A DNA stretch of 64,000 nt from positions 1 to 64,000 of the forward strand of contig JANLPG010000030.1 of assembly GCA_031367105.1 (NCBI GenBank), read 5' to 3'. The stretch comes from Palsa-1233 sp031367105. Its GTDB lineage: Bacteria; Gemmatimonadota; Gemmatimonadetes; Gemmatimonadales; GWC2-71-9. A model generated the notes under the pieces. The model was not told the origin of the DNA. It made no database searches and was given only the letters and a program-made list of their open reading frames with translations. A program made the translations under genes and the position numbers. Below, piece by piece: positions 57,146 through 64,000 of this stretch. Numbering within the stretch: the stretch's first letter is position 1; each line of letters opens with the position of its first letter.

Positions 57146-58449
57146 TACACGTTCCTCCGACCGATGCCGGTGTAGCGGAAACCGAGTCGCGCCATTCGCG
57201 CCGGCTCGTACAGGTTGCGCCCGTCGACCACCACGGGAGACTGCAGCATTGCCTTGATGCGCTCAAAATCAGGATTCCGGTACACCAGCCACTCCGTGAC
57301 GACCGCGAGAGCATCGGCACCGAGGAGCGCGTCATAGGGGTCGGCGGCATAGGTAATCCGGTCGCCCCAGATCCCGCGGGCGACGTTCATCGCCTCAGGG
57401 TCGTGGGCCCGGACCGCCGCACCTGCGGCCAGCAGCGCCTCGATCAGGGCCACGGCCGGACTCTCGCGCATATCGTCGGTCCCGGCCTTGAATGCCAGGC
57501 CCCAGACGGCGATCGTGCGCCCGCGCACCGTGGCGAGGAGTCGTTCGAGCTTCTCGAACATGACGCGCTTCTGGCGTGCGTTGACCGCTTCCACCGCGTC
57601 GAAGAGTTCCGGAGACATCCCGACGCCACGCGCCGTGTGAACCAGCGCCTGCACGTCCTTCGGAAAGCAGGAACCGCCATATCCCGGTCCGGGAAAGAGG
57701 AACGCATTCCCGATTCGCGAGTCACTCCCGATCCCCTGGCGCACGGCGAAGACGTCGGCGCCCACTCGCTCGCACAATTCGGCGATCTGGTTCATGAACG
57801 AGATCCGGGTTGCCAGCATCGCGTTTGCAGCGTACTTGGTGACTTCCGCCGAGGGGATATCCATGAACAGAATCGGCGAACCCGAGCGGACATAGGGGGA
57901 GTAGAGCGCGCGCAACAGCTCCTCGGCCCGCGGATCGTCGGTGCCAAGCACCACGCGGTCCGGCTTCATGAAATCGTCGATCGCGGCGCCTTCCTTGAGG
58001 AATTCGGGATTCGATGCGACGGCGAAATCTCTGGGAGTCACCTCGCGGATCGCGGCGCGGACTCGCTCGGCGGTTCCCACCGGCACGGTGGATTTGGTGA
58101 CGACGACCTTGAACCGGTCGAGATGGCGACCGATCGTCGTCGCCACGGCGAGGACGTGCTGCAGGTCGGCCGAGCCGTCCTCCCCGGGCGGTGTGCCGAC
58201 GGCGATGAAGACCACGTCGCCGTGCTCCACCGCGGCGCCCAGCTCGGTAGTGAACCGGAGCCGACCCTCCGCGAAGTTTCGTGCGACGAGGGGCGCGAGG
58301 CCCGGCTCGTAGATCGGCAGCACGCCCTCGCGCAGCCGGGCGATTTTCCCGGCGTCGACGTCCGCGCACACCACGTCGTTCCCAGTCTCCGCGAAGCACG
58401 CCCCGGCAACCAGCCCGACATACCCGGACCCGATTACCGTCACCCGCAT
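57145..58449 (-). CDS. ugd: UDP-glucose 6-dehydrogenase
   Basis: Oxidises UDP-glucose to UDP-glucuronate with two NAD+. The 434 residues show the Rossmann motif IGSGYVGLVAGACFAETGNDVV, VFIAVGTPPGEDGSADL, TKSTVPVGTAERVR, NPEFLKEGAAIDDFMKPDRVVLG and the active-site GPGYGGSCFPKDVQALVH (catalytic Cys). The C-terminal domain has WGLAFKAGTDDMRESPA. Cytoplasmic; provides substrate for the adjacent uxs and for the epimerase at 4659-5666. The start shares the A of the upstream wbpA-like stop. Confidence 0.96.
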   Translation of the reverse strand: MRVTVIGSGYVGLVAGACFAETGNDVVCADVDAGKIARLREGVLPIYEPGLAPLVARNFAEGRLRFTTELGAAVEHGDVVFIAVGTPPGEDGSADLQHVLAVATTIGRHLDRFKVVVTKSTVPVGTAERVRAAIREVTPRDFAVASNPEFLKEGAAIDDFMKPDRVVLGTDDPRAEELLRALYSPYVRSGSPILFMDIPSAEVTKYAANAMLATRISFMNQIAELCERVGADVFAVRQGIGSDSRIGNAFLFPGPGYGGSCFPKDVQALVHTARGVGMSPELFDAVEAVNARQKRVMFEKLERLLATVRGRTIAVWGLAFKAGTDDMRESPAVALIEALLAAGAAVRAHDPEAMNVARGIWGDRITYAADPYDALLGADALAVVTEWLVYRNPDFERIKAMLQSPVVVDGRNLYEPARMARLGFRYTGIGRRNV

Positions 58450-59744
58450 CAGGCGACCTTCGCCATGATGTTGCGAGTGTCGACCACGAGCCGCGCGTTG
58501 CGCTTGACGAGCCCCCAGTCGATGCTGGCGTGGTCGGTGACCACGAGGACCGCATCGGCGTCCCGAACCGCCGCCTCGGTGAGTGGCACCGAGGCGTAGT
58601 CGTGGCCGGCCTCGGTGAACTGTGCCACGTAGGGATCGTGGTAGCTCACCTGCGCGCCGTACTGGTGGAGCAAGCCGAGGATGTCGAGCGCCGGACTCTC
58701 TCGCAGATCCTCGATATCCTTCTTGTAGGCCACGCCCATCACCAGCACCTTGGCGCCCTTGATCGCCTTGCTGTGGTCGTTGAGTTCCTCCATCAACTTG
58801 CGCACCCAGAAGAGTGGCATCTCGCTGTTGAGCTCCCCCGCGAGGTCAATGAATCGGGTCTTGTAATTCAGGCCGCGCATTTTCCACGCGAGATAATGCG
58901 GATCGATCGGGATGCAGTGACCACCAAGCCCAGGGCCCGGGAGGAACTTCATGAAGCCGAACGGCTTGGTCGCCGCCGCCTCGATGACCTCCCAGACATC
59001 GACGCCAAGCTTGTCGCAGACGATCGCCATCTCGTTCACCAGCCCGATGTTCACACTGCGGAAGGTGTTCTCCAGCAGTTTGACCAGTTCCGCTGCCTCG
59101 GTGGTACTCACGGGCACCAGGGTATCGATCGCTGGCGCATACATCGCACACGCCACCTTGTGACAATCGGCAGTGATCCCGCCGACGACCTTCGGCGTGT
59201 TTTTGGTGCCGTACTTCGGATTGCCCGGATCGACGCGTTCCGGCGAGAAGGCGAGGAAAAAATCCTCGCCGACCTTGAGGCCGGTGCTCTCGAGGGCCGG
59301 GAGCATGATCTCGCGTGTCGTCCCCGGATAGGTGGTGCTCTCGAGGATGATCACCTGGCCGCGGCGCAGTGTGGTCTTGATCGCCTCGGTGGCCGCCACG
59401 ATGAATGACACATCGGGATCCTTGTACTTCGAGAGCGGCGTGGGAACACAGATCGAGATGGCATCGGCCTCGGCGAGGCGGAGCGGATCGGTTGTGGCCT
59501 CGAAGAGATTGGCCTTTCGCAGTTCGGCAACCTCCTTGCTGGCGATGTCCTTGATGTGCGAGGTCCCGGCGTTCAATCCATCGACAACCCGCTGGGTGAT
59601 GTCGTAGCCCAGCACCTTGAAGCCGGCGCGACCGAGTTCCACGGCCAGCGGGAGTCCGACATAGCCGAGGCCGACAATTCCGAAGGTGATCTCGCGCCGT
59701 TCGGCACGGGCGATGAGGTCCTGGGCGAGCGTCATAGCGTTCAA
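58449..59744 (-). CDS. wbpA: UDP-N-acetylglucosamine 6-dehydrogenase (WbpA-like)
   Basis: A 431-residue nucleotide-sugar dehydrogenase. GIVGLGYVGLPLAVELGRAGFKVLGYD, ICVPTPLSKYKDPD, ESTTYPGTTREIMLPALE, FSPERVDPGNPKYGTKNTPKVVGG and GPGLGGHCIPIDPHYLAWK (catalytic Cys) identify the WbpA/Tvi B/WecC clade, not Ugd. In Pseudomonas WbpA oxidises UDP-GlcNAc to UDP-GlcNAcA. Clade assignment rests on the HCIPIDP motif and on the neighbours WbpB, WbpE and WbpD, which complete the pathway. ATGA overlap with wbpB. Confidence 0.92.
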   Translation of the reverse strand: MNAMTLAQDLIARAERREITFGIVGLGYVGLPLAVELGRAGFKVLGYDITQRVVDGLNAGTSHIKDIASKEVAELRKANLFEATTDPLRLAEADAISICVPTPLSKYKDPDVSFIVAATEAIKTTLRRGQVIILESTTYPGTTREIMLPALESTGLKVGEDFFLAFSPERVDPGNPKYGTKNTPKVVGGITADCHKVACAMYAPAIDTLVPVSTTEAAELVKLLENTFRSVNIGLVNEMAIVCDKLGVDVWEVIEAAATKPFGFMKFLPGPGLGGHCIPIDPHYLAWKMRGLNYKTRFIDLAGELNSEMPLFWVRKLMEELNDHSKAIKGAKVLVMGVAYKKDIEDLRESPALDILGLLHQYGAQVSYHDPYVAQFTEAGHDYASVPLTEAAVRDADAVLVVTDHASIDWGLVKRNARLVVDTRNIMAKVA

Positions 59745-60823
59745 TACTCCAGCGGCAAGGCGACTCGACGTCCGTCGCGGGCGGCGAGATAAGTGGCGAT
59801 CAGCAGTTCGAGGGAGTGCAATCCCTCCCGTCCATCCGTGTCGGGCTGCGCGGTCCCGCGCAACACCGCAAAGACATTCTCGTAGTAGGCCTTGTGGCCG
59901 TGACCGTACACCGATGTCGTGGCGTAACTTGCATCCGCGGCCTGTGCGTCATCGGGATGCGCATCGGCAAACTCCCAATGATCGATCCGATTGACCGCCA
60001 CTCCGCCGAGGCGCACCGTGCCGCGCTCTCCGAGGATGGTGATCGATCCTTCGAGGTTCTTCGGATAGGTCAGCATCGTGACCGCCATGGTGCCGAGGGC
60101 CCCATTGCGCCACTTGATGGACAGCACACCGCTGTCTTCGACCTCGATATTCCGTGCCAGCGTGGCGGTGTACGCTTGCACGCTCTCCACCGGGCCAACC
60201 AGCCAATCAAGCAGGTCGACGTAATGGCTCGCCTGGTTCATGAACGCGCCGCCGTCGAACTCCCAGGTGCCCCGCCAGGAGGCGCTGTCGTAATACGACT
60301 GCGGGCGACTCCAGAAGACGTTGACGGAGACCATATAGATCCGGCCAAACCGCCCCGACACGATCGCCCGCTTGAGGAGCTGCACCGTGGCGTTCCGACG
60401 ATTCTGCTTCACGACGAAGAGGTGTCGATCCGCGCGATCACACGCCGCGACCATTGCCTTTCCGTCGGCCCATCGGGTCGCCATCGGCTTTTCCGTCACG
60501 ACGTGCCGTCCCGCTTCGGCACAGGCGATGGCCTCGGCGGCGTGCAGCCCACTCGGCGTCGCCAGTACCACGACATCGGCATCCGATCCCGCGAGCAGGT
60601 CGTCAAGGTTCCGGAAGCCCCTGGCGCCAGTCTGCGCCACGGCGAGCTCGAGCGCCGCCGGGTTGGAATCGCACACCGCGACCACTTCGCAGTCAGCCGC
60701 GTGGGCCTCGAACGCCTCGAAGTGGTTGGCGGAGATCCGGCCGCAGCCAACCACCGCGACGCGGATCCGCCGTCCAGCGATGATCGGCGCGCCGACGAGT
60801 CGAGGGTGCGTGTGCAGGCTCAC
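59741..60823 (-). CDS. wbpB: Gfo/Idh/MocA-family oxidoreductase, WbpB-like 3-dehydrogenase
   Basis: A 360-residue NAD-dependent oxidoreductase. The N-terminal Rossmann fold has VAVVGCGRISANHFEAF, ALATPSGLHAAEAI-like VLATPSGLHAAEAIACAEAG and VVTEKPMATRWADGKAMV with the active-site EKP. The C-terminal domain includes GRFGRIYMVSVNVFWSRPQSYYDSASWRGTWEFDGGAFMNQASHYVDLLDWL. The SR-P-Q-YYD...WRGTWEFDGGAFMNQ-SHYVDL block is typical of WbpB/WlbA, which oxidise C3 of UDP-GlcNAcA using alpha-ketoglutarate to recycle NAD. Position between wbpE and wbpA supports this. ATGA overlaps on both sides. Confidence 0.9.
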   Translation of the reverse strand: MSLHTHPRLVGAPIIAGRRIRVAVVGCGRISANHFEAFEAHAADCEVVAVCDSNPAALELAVAQTGARGFRNLDDLLAGSDADVVVLATPSGLHAAEAIACAEAGRHVVTEKPMATRWADGKAMVAACDRADRHLFVVKQNRRNATVQLLKRAIVSGRFGRIYMVSVNVFWSRPQSYYDSASWRGTWEFDGGAFMNQASHYVDLLDWLVGPVESVQAYTATLARNIEVEDSGVLSIKWRNGALGTMAVTMLTYPKNLEGSITILGERGTVRLGGVAVNRIDHWEFADAHPDDAQAADASYATTSVYGHGHKAYYENVFAVLRGTAQPDTDGREGLHSLELLIATYLAARDGRRVALPLEY

Positions 60824-61935
60824 GTGTAGAACTCGCGAATGCCGTGCACCACCTGGTCGAGCTGACCCTGGGTCAGCTCCGAATAAATCGGGAGCGAGAG
60901 CACCGTATCCATTGCCGCCTCCGTGACCGGAAGGTCACCGCGGTGATAACCGAGGCCAGCGAAACAGGGCTGCAGGTGAAGCGGTAGCGGGTAGTAAATG
61001 GCACACCCGATGTCGCGCTGCTTGAGATGTGCCATCAGCGCGTCGCGGCGTTCGGCCTGAATGGTGTATTGATGCCAGATGTGCTCGTTCGCCGGGTCGA
61101 CGATCGGCGGCCTCACCTGCGGGATGCCCGCGAGGGCCGTGGCGTAATAGCCGGCATTCGCGCGACGCGCTTCGTTCCATTCCTGCAGGTGCCGAAGCTT
61201 GACCAGCAGCACGGCGGCCTGGAGGGAATCGAGTCGCGAGTTGAAGCCGACTTCGTCGTGGTGGTACTGCTTGGCGCCACCGTGCAACCGCAGTCGGGCG
61301 AGTCGGGCACCGAGGACGTCATCGTCGGTCAGCATCATCCCGCCGTCTCCCCAGGCCCCGAGGTTCTTGGTCGGAAAGAACGAGAGGGTGGCCACGGTGC
61401 CAAGTTGGCCGACCGAGCGCCAGACGCCGTCGATCAGGCGACGCGCCCCGATCGACTGGGCGCCATCTTCGATGATCGCGAGGCCGTGTCGGGCGGCAAG
61501 CGGTGCGATCGCCTCCATCGCCGCCATCTGCCCGAACAGGTGCACCACGACAATCGCCCGGGTGCGTGGGGTAATCGCCGCCTCGATCGCCGCCGGGGAG
61601 ACATTGAAAGTCCCCGGCTCGATATCGGCGAACACCGGGATCCCACCGGCATTGTGAACTGCCCCGGCTGTCGCGAAGAAGGTGAACGCCGGCGTGATCA
61701 CCTCATCGCCCGGCGCCAGGCCTATCGCACGGAGGGGAAGCAGGAGGGCGTCGGTCCCACTGGCGCAGGCGATCCCGTGCTTTACCCCCATCAACTCGGC
61801 GACGGCAGCCTCAAGGGCCGCAACCTCAGGGCCCATCACGAAGCCCTGGCGGTCGATGACCGTGCGAAGCGCGGGCTCGATCTCTTCTCGAATCAGTTGG
61901 TACTGGGTGACCAGATCCAGCAGCGGTACCGGCAT
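60820..61935 (-). CDS. wbpE: DegT/DnrJ/EryC1-family aminotransferase, WbpE-like
   Basis: A PLP-dependent sugar aminotransferase; WbpE adds an amino group at C3 of the oxidised UDP-GlcNAcA. From ATG 61935 (MPVPLLDLVTQYQ) it has 371 residues; a TTG 33 bases upstream is an alternative. IACASGTDALLLPLRAIGLAPGDEVITPAFTFFATAGAV, the DGAQSIGARR segment, and the PLP lysine in SFFPTKNLGAWGDGGM (Lys in TKNLG) are clear, with NSRLDSLQAAVLLVKLRHL and HIWHQYTI in the C-terminal part. ATGA overlap with wbpB. Confidence 0.93.
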   Translation of the reverse strand: MPVPLLDLVTQYQLIREEIEPALRTVIDRQGFVMGPEVAALEAAVAELMGVKHGIACASGTDALLLPLRAIGLAPGDEVITPAFTFFATAGAVHNAGGIPVFADIEPGTFNVSPAAIEAAITPRTRAIVVVHLFGQMAAMEAIAPLAARHGLAIIEDGAQSIGARRLIDGVWRSVGQLGTVATLSFFPTKNLGAWGDGGMMLTDDDVLGARLARLRLHGGAKQYHHDEVGFNSRLDSLQAAVLLVKLRHLQEWNEARRANAGYYATALAGIPQVRPPIVDPANEHIWHQYTIQAERRDALMAHLKQRDIGCAIYYPLPLHLQPCFAGLGYHRGDLPVTEAAMDTVLSLPIYSELTQGQLDQVVHGIREFYT

Positions 61936-61980
61936 ATCTGACCCAGGCGAATGAGGCGTAACTGTCAATGGGATAGGAAG

Positions 61981-62571
61981 TTACCCCGGCTGGGGAGGCG
62001 GGGCAATCAGCGTCAGTGCCCCGTCCTGCTCGGAGTAGCTCGTGCCGCAGGCGTTGCACGTCGCGTGCCCCCCACCGACCCGGAGCCGCTCGCCGCAGCG
62101 ACAAACCCAGCCCACCCGCCGGGCGGGAACTCCGACCATCAGGCCGAACGCCGGGACATCGCTGGTCACCACCGCCCCTGCCCCGATAAACGCATACTCC
62201 CCCAGGGTGGCGCCGCAAACGATGGTGGCGTTGGCGCCGATGGAGGCCCCGCGCCGCACCAGGGTGCGCCGGTACTCGTGTTTGCGGGAGACGTGACTGC
62301 GGGGATTCAGGACGTTCGTGAAGACGCAGCTCGGGCCGCAGAAGACGTCGTCCTCGAGCTCGACGCCTTCGTAGATCGAGACGTTGTTCTGGATCTTGAC
62401 GTTGTTGCCGATCCGGGTGCCGGACATCACCACGACGTTCTGTCCGAGGCTACTGCGTTCGCCGATGACCGCACCCGCCAGTACGTGGCAGAAATGCCAG
62501 ATCTTGGTGCCGGAGCCCACGACGGCACCCTCATCGAGGTAGCTCGACTCGTGGACGAAGAAATCAGCCAT
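61981..62571 (-). CDS. wbpD: Left-handed beta-helix N-acetyltransferase, WbpD-like, with zinc ribbon
   Basis: WbpD acetylates the C3 amino group of the UDP-3-amino-GlcNAcA intermediate. From ATG 62571 (ADFFVHESSYLDEGAVVG, ribosome binding site GGGAGGGCAGGGG) it has 196 residues. Hexapeptide repeats run from residue 10 to about 150 (IGERSSLGQNVVVMSGTRIGNNVKIQNNVSIYEGVELEDDVF, catalytic His region PRSHVSRKHEYRRTLV, GANATIVCGATLGEYAFIGAGAVV). The C-terminus adds a zinc ribbon CRCGERL...CNACGTSY. First complete gene of the glycan operon; its stop lies about 45 bases before the chosen wbpE start (about 12 before the alternative TTG). Confidence 0.9.
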   Translation of the reverse strand: MADFFVHESSYLDEGAVVGSGTKIWHFCHVLAGAVIGERSSLGQNVVVMSGTRIGNNVKIQNNVSIYEGVELEDDVFCGPSCVFTNVLNPRSHVSRKHEYRRTLVRRGASIGANATIVCGATLGEYAFIGAGAVVTSDVPAFGLMVGVPARRVGWVCRCGERLRVGGGHATCNACGTSYSEQDGALTLIAPPPQPG

Positions 62572-62619
62572 CCCCTGCCCTCCCGGGAGCCGCGTAAGCC
62601 CCAAAGATAAGCGCAGGAC

Positions 62620-64000
62620 CTACCCTCCGAGCGTCGGGAGGAAACGAGGGGGCTGCCGCAACCTGGTGGCCTGTTCGAAGGCAAAGGCAAAACCCAGAAG
62701 CGCCGCCTCCGTCCACGCCCTCCCGATCAAGGAGATCCCGACCGGAAGCTCGTGGACCAGCCCCATCGGGACTGTGATACTGGGGTAGCCGGCGACCGCA
62801 GCGAAGGAAGTATTCCCGCCGGTGAAGTGATCGCCATTCAGGAGGTCGGTCGTCCAGGCCGGCTGGTTGGATGGAAGGACGATCGCATCCAGTCGATGCC
62901 TGGCCATCGTGGCATCGACTCCCTCGGTGCACGCCAGCCGGAGACAACGCGCGCGCGCTTCACGGTATTTGGAATCGGTTAGTGGACCCGCCTGCTGGGC
63001 GCGGAGGAAGGTCTCCTGCCCAAACCACGGTAGCTCGCGCGACCGCTCCTCCTCATTCCACGCAATCAGCTCGGCCAGCGTTCGCACCGGCACCCCGGAG
63101 CCGCGCGAAGCAAGGTAGCTGTTCAGGCCGGTCTTGAACTCGTAGTCGAGGACGATTCCCTCGGCCGCATCGAACTTTCCCGCTGTCGGGAGGTTGGCGG
63201 GATCGACGATGATCGCTCCGGCACTCTTGAGGGCACGGAGCGCCTCGTCAAATCGGAGATCGACGTCGGGATTGAAGCCGGCGAGGTTGCGCGCCACCCC
63301 GATGCGGGCACCCTTGAGGGCGCCGGGCTCCAGGCCACGGCGGTAATCCGCGCGACTCCGGCCCAGACTCGCGGCAGTCGCTGGATCGCGGGGATCGACG
63401 CCGGTGAGCACGCCCAGCAAGGCGGCGGCATCGGCGACGCTGCGCGCCATCGGACCGGCGGTGTCTTGCGAGGCCGAGATCGGAATGATTCCCGACCGAC
63501 TCCAGAGTCCGACGGTTGGCTTGATCCCCACCAGTCCACAGATCGCTGAAGGACAGATGATGGAACCGTCAGTCTCGGTGCCAACGCCGACGGTGGCGAA
63601 GTCAGCGGCGATGGCCGCCCCCGTGCCGGACGACGAACCACAGGGGTTCCGGTCGAGAACGTACGGGTTCCGGGTGAGCCCACCGCGACCACTCCAGCCG
63701 CTGGTGGAACGGGTCGATCGAAAGTTCGCCCATTCGCTCAGGTTGGTCTTCCCGAGCAACACGGCGCCAGCCGACCGGAGGCGCTCGATGATGAATGCAT
63801 CGCGCGGCGCGCTCGACCCGGCGAGTGCCAGCGATCCGGCGCTGGTTCGCATCCGGTCCCCGGTGTCGATGTTGTCTTTCACGACCACTGGGATGCCATG
63901 CAACGGCCCACGCAGCGCTCCGGCTTGTCGCTCCGCATCGCAGCGCTCCGCGATAGCAATTGCGTCGGCATTGCGCTCGATCAGCGCGTTGACACCGGGC
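62620..64000 (-). CDS. Amidase-signature family hydrolase, 3' part (runs off right edge)
   Basis: The frame is open to the right edge, so the N-terminus is outside the window; about 460 residues are visible. The amidase signature is complete: catalytic Lys in GIPVVVKDNIDT, the Ser-cisSer region GSSSGTGAAIAADFATVGVGTETDGSIICPSA and GIKPTVGLWSRSGIIPIS. The visible start of the family alignment (NALIERNADAIAIAE) shows the true start lies just beyond 64000. It resembles peptide or glutamyl/nicotinamide-type amidases; without GatB or GatC context it is probably not GatA. It lies 48 bases upstream of wbpD in the same direction. Confidence 0.85.
   Translation of the reverse strand, partial: PGVNALIERNADAIAIAERCDAERQAGALRGPLHGIPVVVKDNIDTGDRMRTSAGSLALAGSSAPRDAFIIERLRSAGAVLLGKTNLSEWANFRSTRSTSGWSGRGGLTRNPYVLDRNPCGSSSGTGAAIAADFATVGVGTETDGSIICPSAICGLVGIKPTVGLWSRSGIIPISASQDTAGPMARSVADAAALLGVLTGVDPRDPATAASLGRSRADYRRGLEPGALKGARIGVARNLAGFNPDVDLRFDEALRALKSAGAIIVDPANLPTAGKFDAAEGIVLDYEFKTGLNSYLASRGSGVPVRTLAELIAWNEEERSRELPWFGQETFLRAQQAGPLTDSKYREARARCLRLACTEGVDATMARHRLDAIVLPSNQPAWTTDLLNGDHFTGGNTSFAAVAGYPSITVPMGLVHELPVGISLIGRAWTEAALLGFAFAFEQATRLRQPPRFLPTLGG

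Noticed and set aside
1..64000. CRISPR arrays, insertion sequences, prophage, tRNA and rRNA genes
   Set aside because: No regularly spaced repeats, transposase, integrase or phage motifs, and no cloverleaf or rRNA-like stretches were recognised while reading both strands. Short tRNAs could still be missed by eye.

Overview
This is a GC-rich bacterial chromosome segment from a diderm (Gram-negative envelope) organism. It carries LptD-, BamD-, Pal-, TolB- and TolC-type outer-membrane genes, yet the gene order is not proteobacterial. The mix (accB/accC linked to efp, a DUF4321-type protein, ComB-like phosphatase, TPR-rich envelope operons, SecA with the long insert seen in Bacteroidota-like groups) suggests Gemmatimonadota or a close FCB-group relative. 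That assignment is inference from gene content, not a database result. No rRNA, tRNA, CRISPR array, insertion sequence or prophage was recognised. Nearly all genes lie on the minus strand and many are joined by 1-8 nt stop/start overlaps, which implies long translationally coupled operons.

Layout. 1-4654: a metal (probably copper) handling cluster: the 5' end of an RND adaptor and a TolC-type channel on the minus strand, then, divergently, a Met/His-rich exported protein, a 48-residue membrane peptide, a strong hairpin, and a CopB-like P1B-type ATPase whose CPx motif is CPD. 4659-15559: a minus-strand housekeeping run in transcription order recA, recX, alaS, a small unknown gene, a PHP-family (CpsB/YwqE-like) phosphatase, gmhA, a tRNA nucleotidyltransferase/poly(A) polymerase gene, rarA, hflX and a UDP-glucuronate-epimerase-like gene. 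15723-26227: TPR gene, aroQ, M24 peptidase, efp, accB, pilT-like gene, accC, comB, ftsK, AI-2E/PerM-type membrane protein, yraN. The pilT gene sits between the two acetyl-CoA carboxylase genes.

26387-42738: envelope biogenesis. A divergently transcribed PpiD/SurA-like folding factor; TPR gene, ispB-like prenyl synthase, DUF4321 protein and tatA; a lipoprotein; then a Tol-Pal operon (sugar epimerase, tolQ, tolR, TonB/TolA-like, tolB, pal, cpoB) running directly into a single 1188-codon ORF that fuses a complete TatC to a complete LptD-like outer-membrane protein. This fusion is the most unusual object in the window. 43025-50576: DNA repair and stress genes (radC, rel, EVE-domain gene, uvrB, tsaE, tsaB, rimI, ssb). 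50767-56216: secA, nadD, bamD-like gene, TPR gene. 56213-62571: a nucleotide-sugar operon encoding every step after UDP-GlcNAc needed for a UDP-2,3-diacetamido-uronic acid (WbpD, WbpE, WbpB, WbpA homologues), followed by UDP-glucose dehydrogenase and UDP-glucuronate decarboxylase (UDP-xylose). The window ends inside an amidase gene.

Functionally, the window joins polysaccharide precursor supply (UDP-GlcA, UDP-Xyl, UDP-diacetamido-uronate, possibly heptose), export and folding (Sec, Tat, PpiD), outer-membrane insertion (BamD, LptD part) and envelope integrity (Tol-Pal) with core replication, repair and translation genes. Start sites were adjusted where an overlap, a Shine-Dalgarno sequence or a family N-terminus argued for it; each case is stated in its entry.
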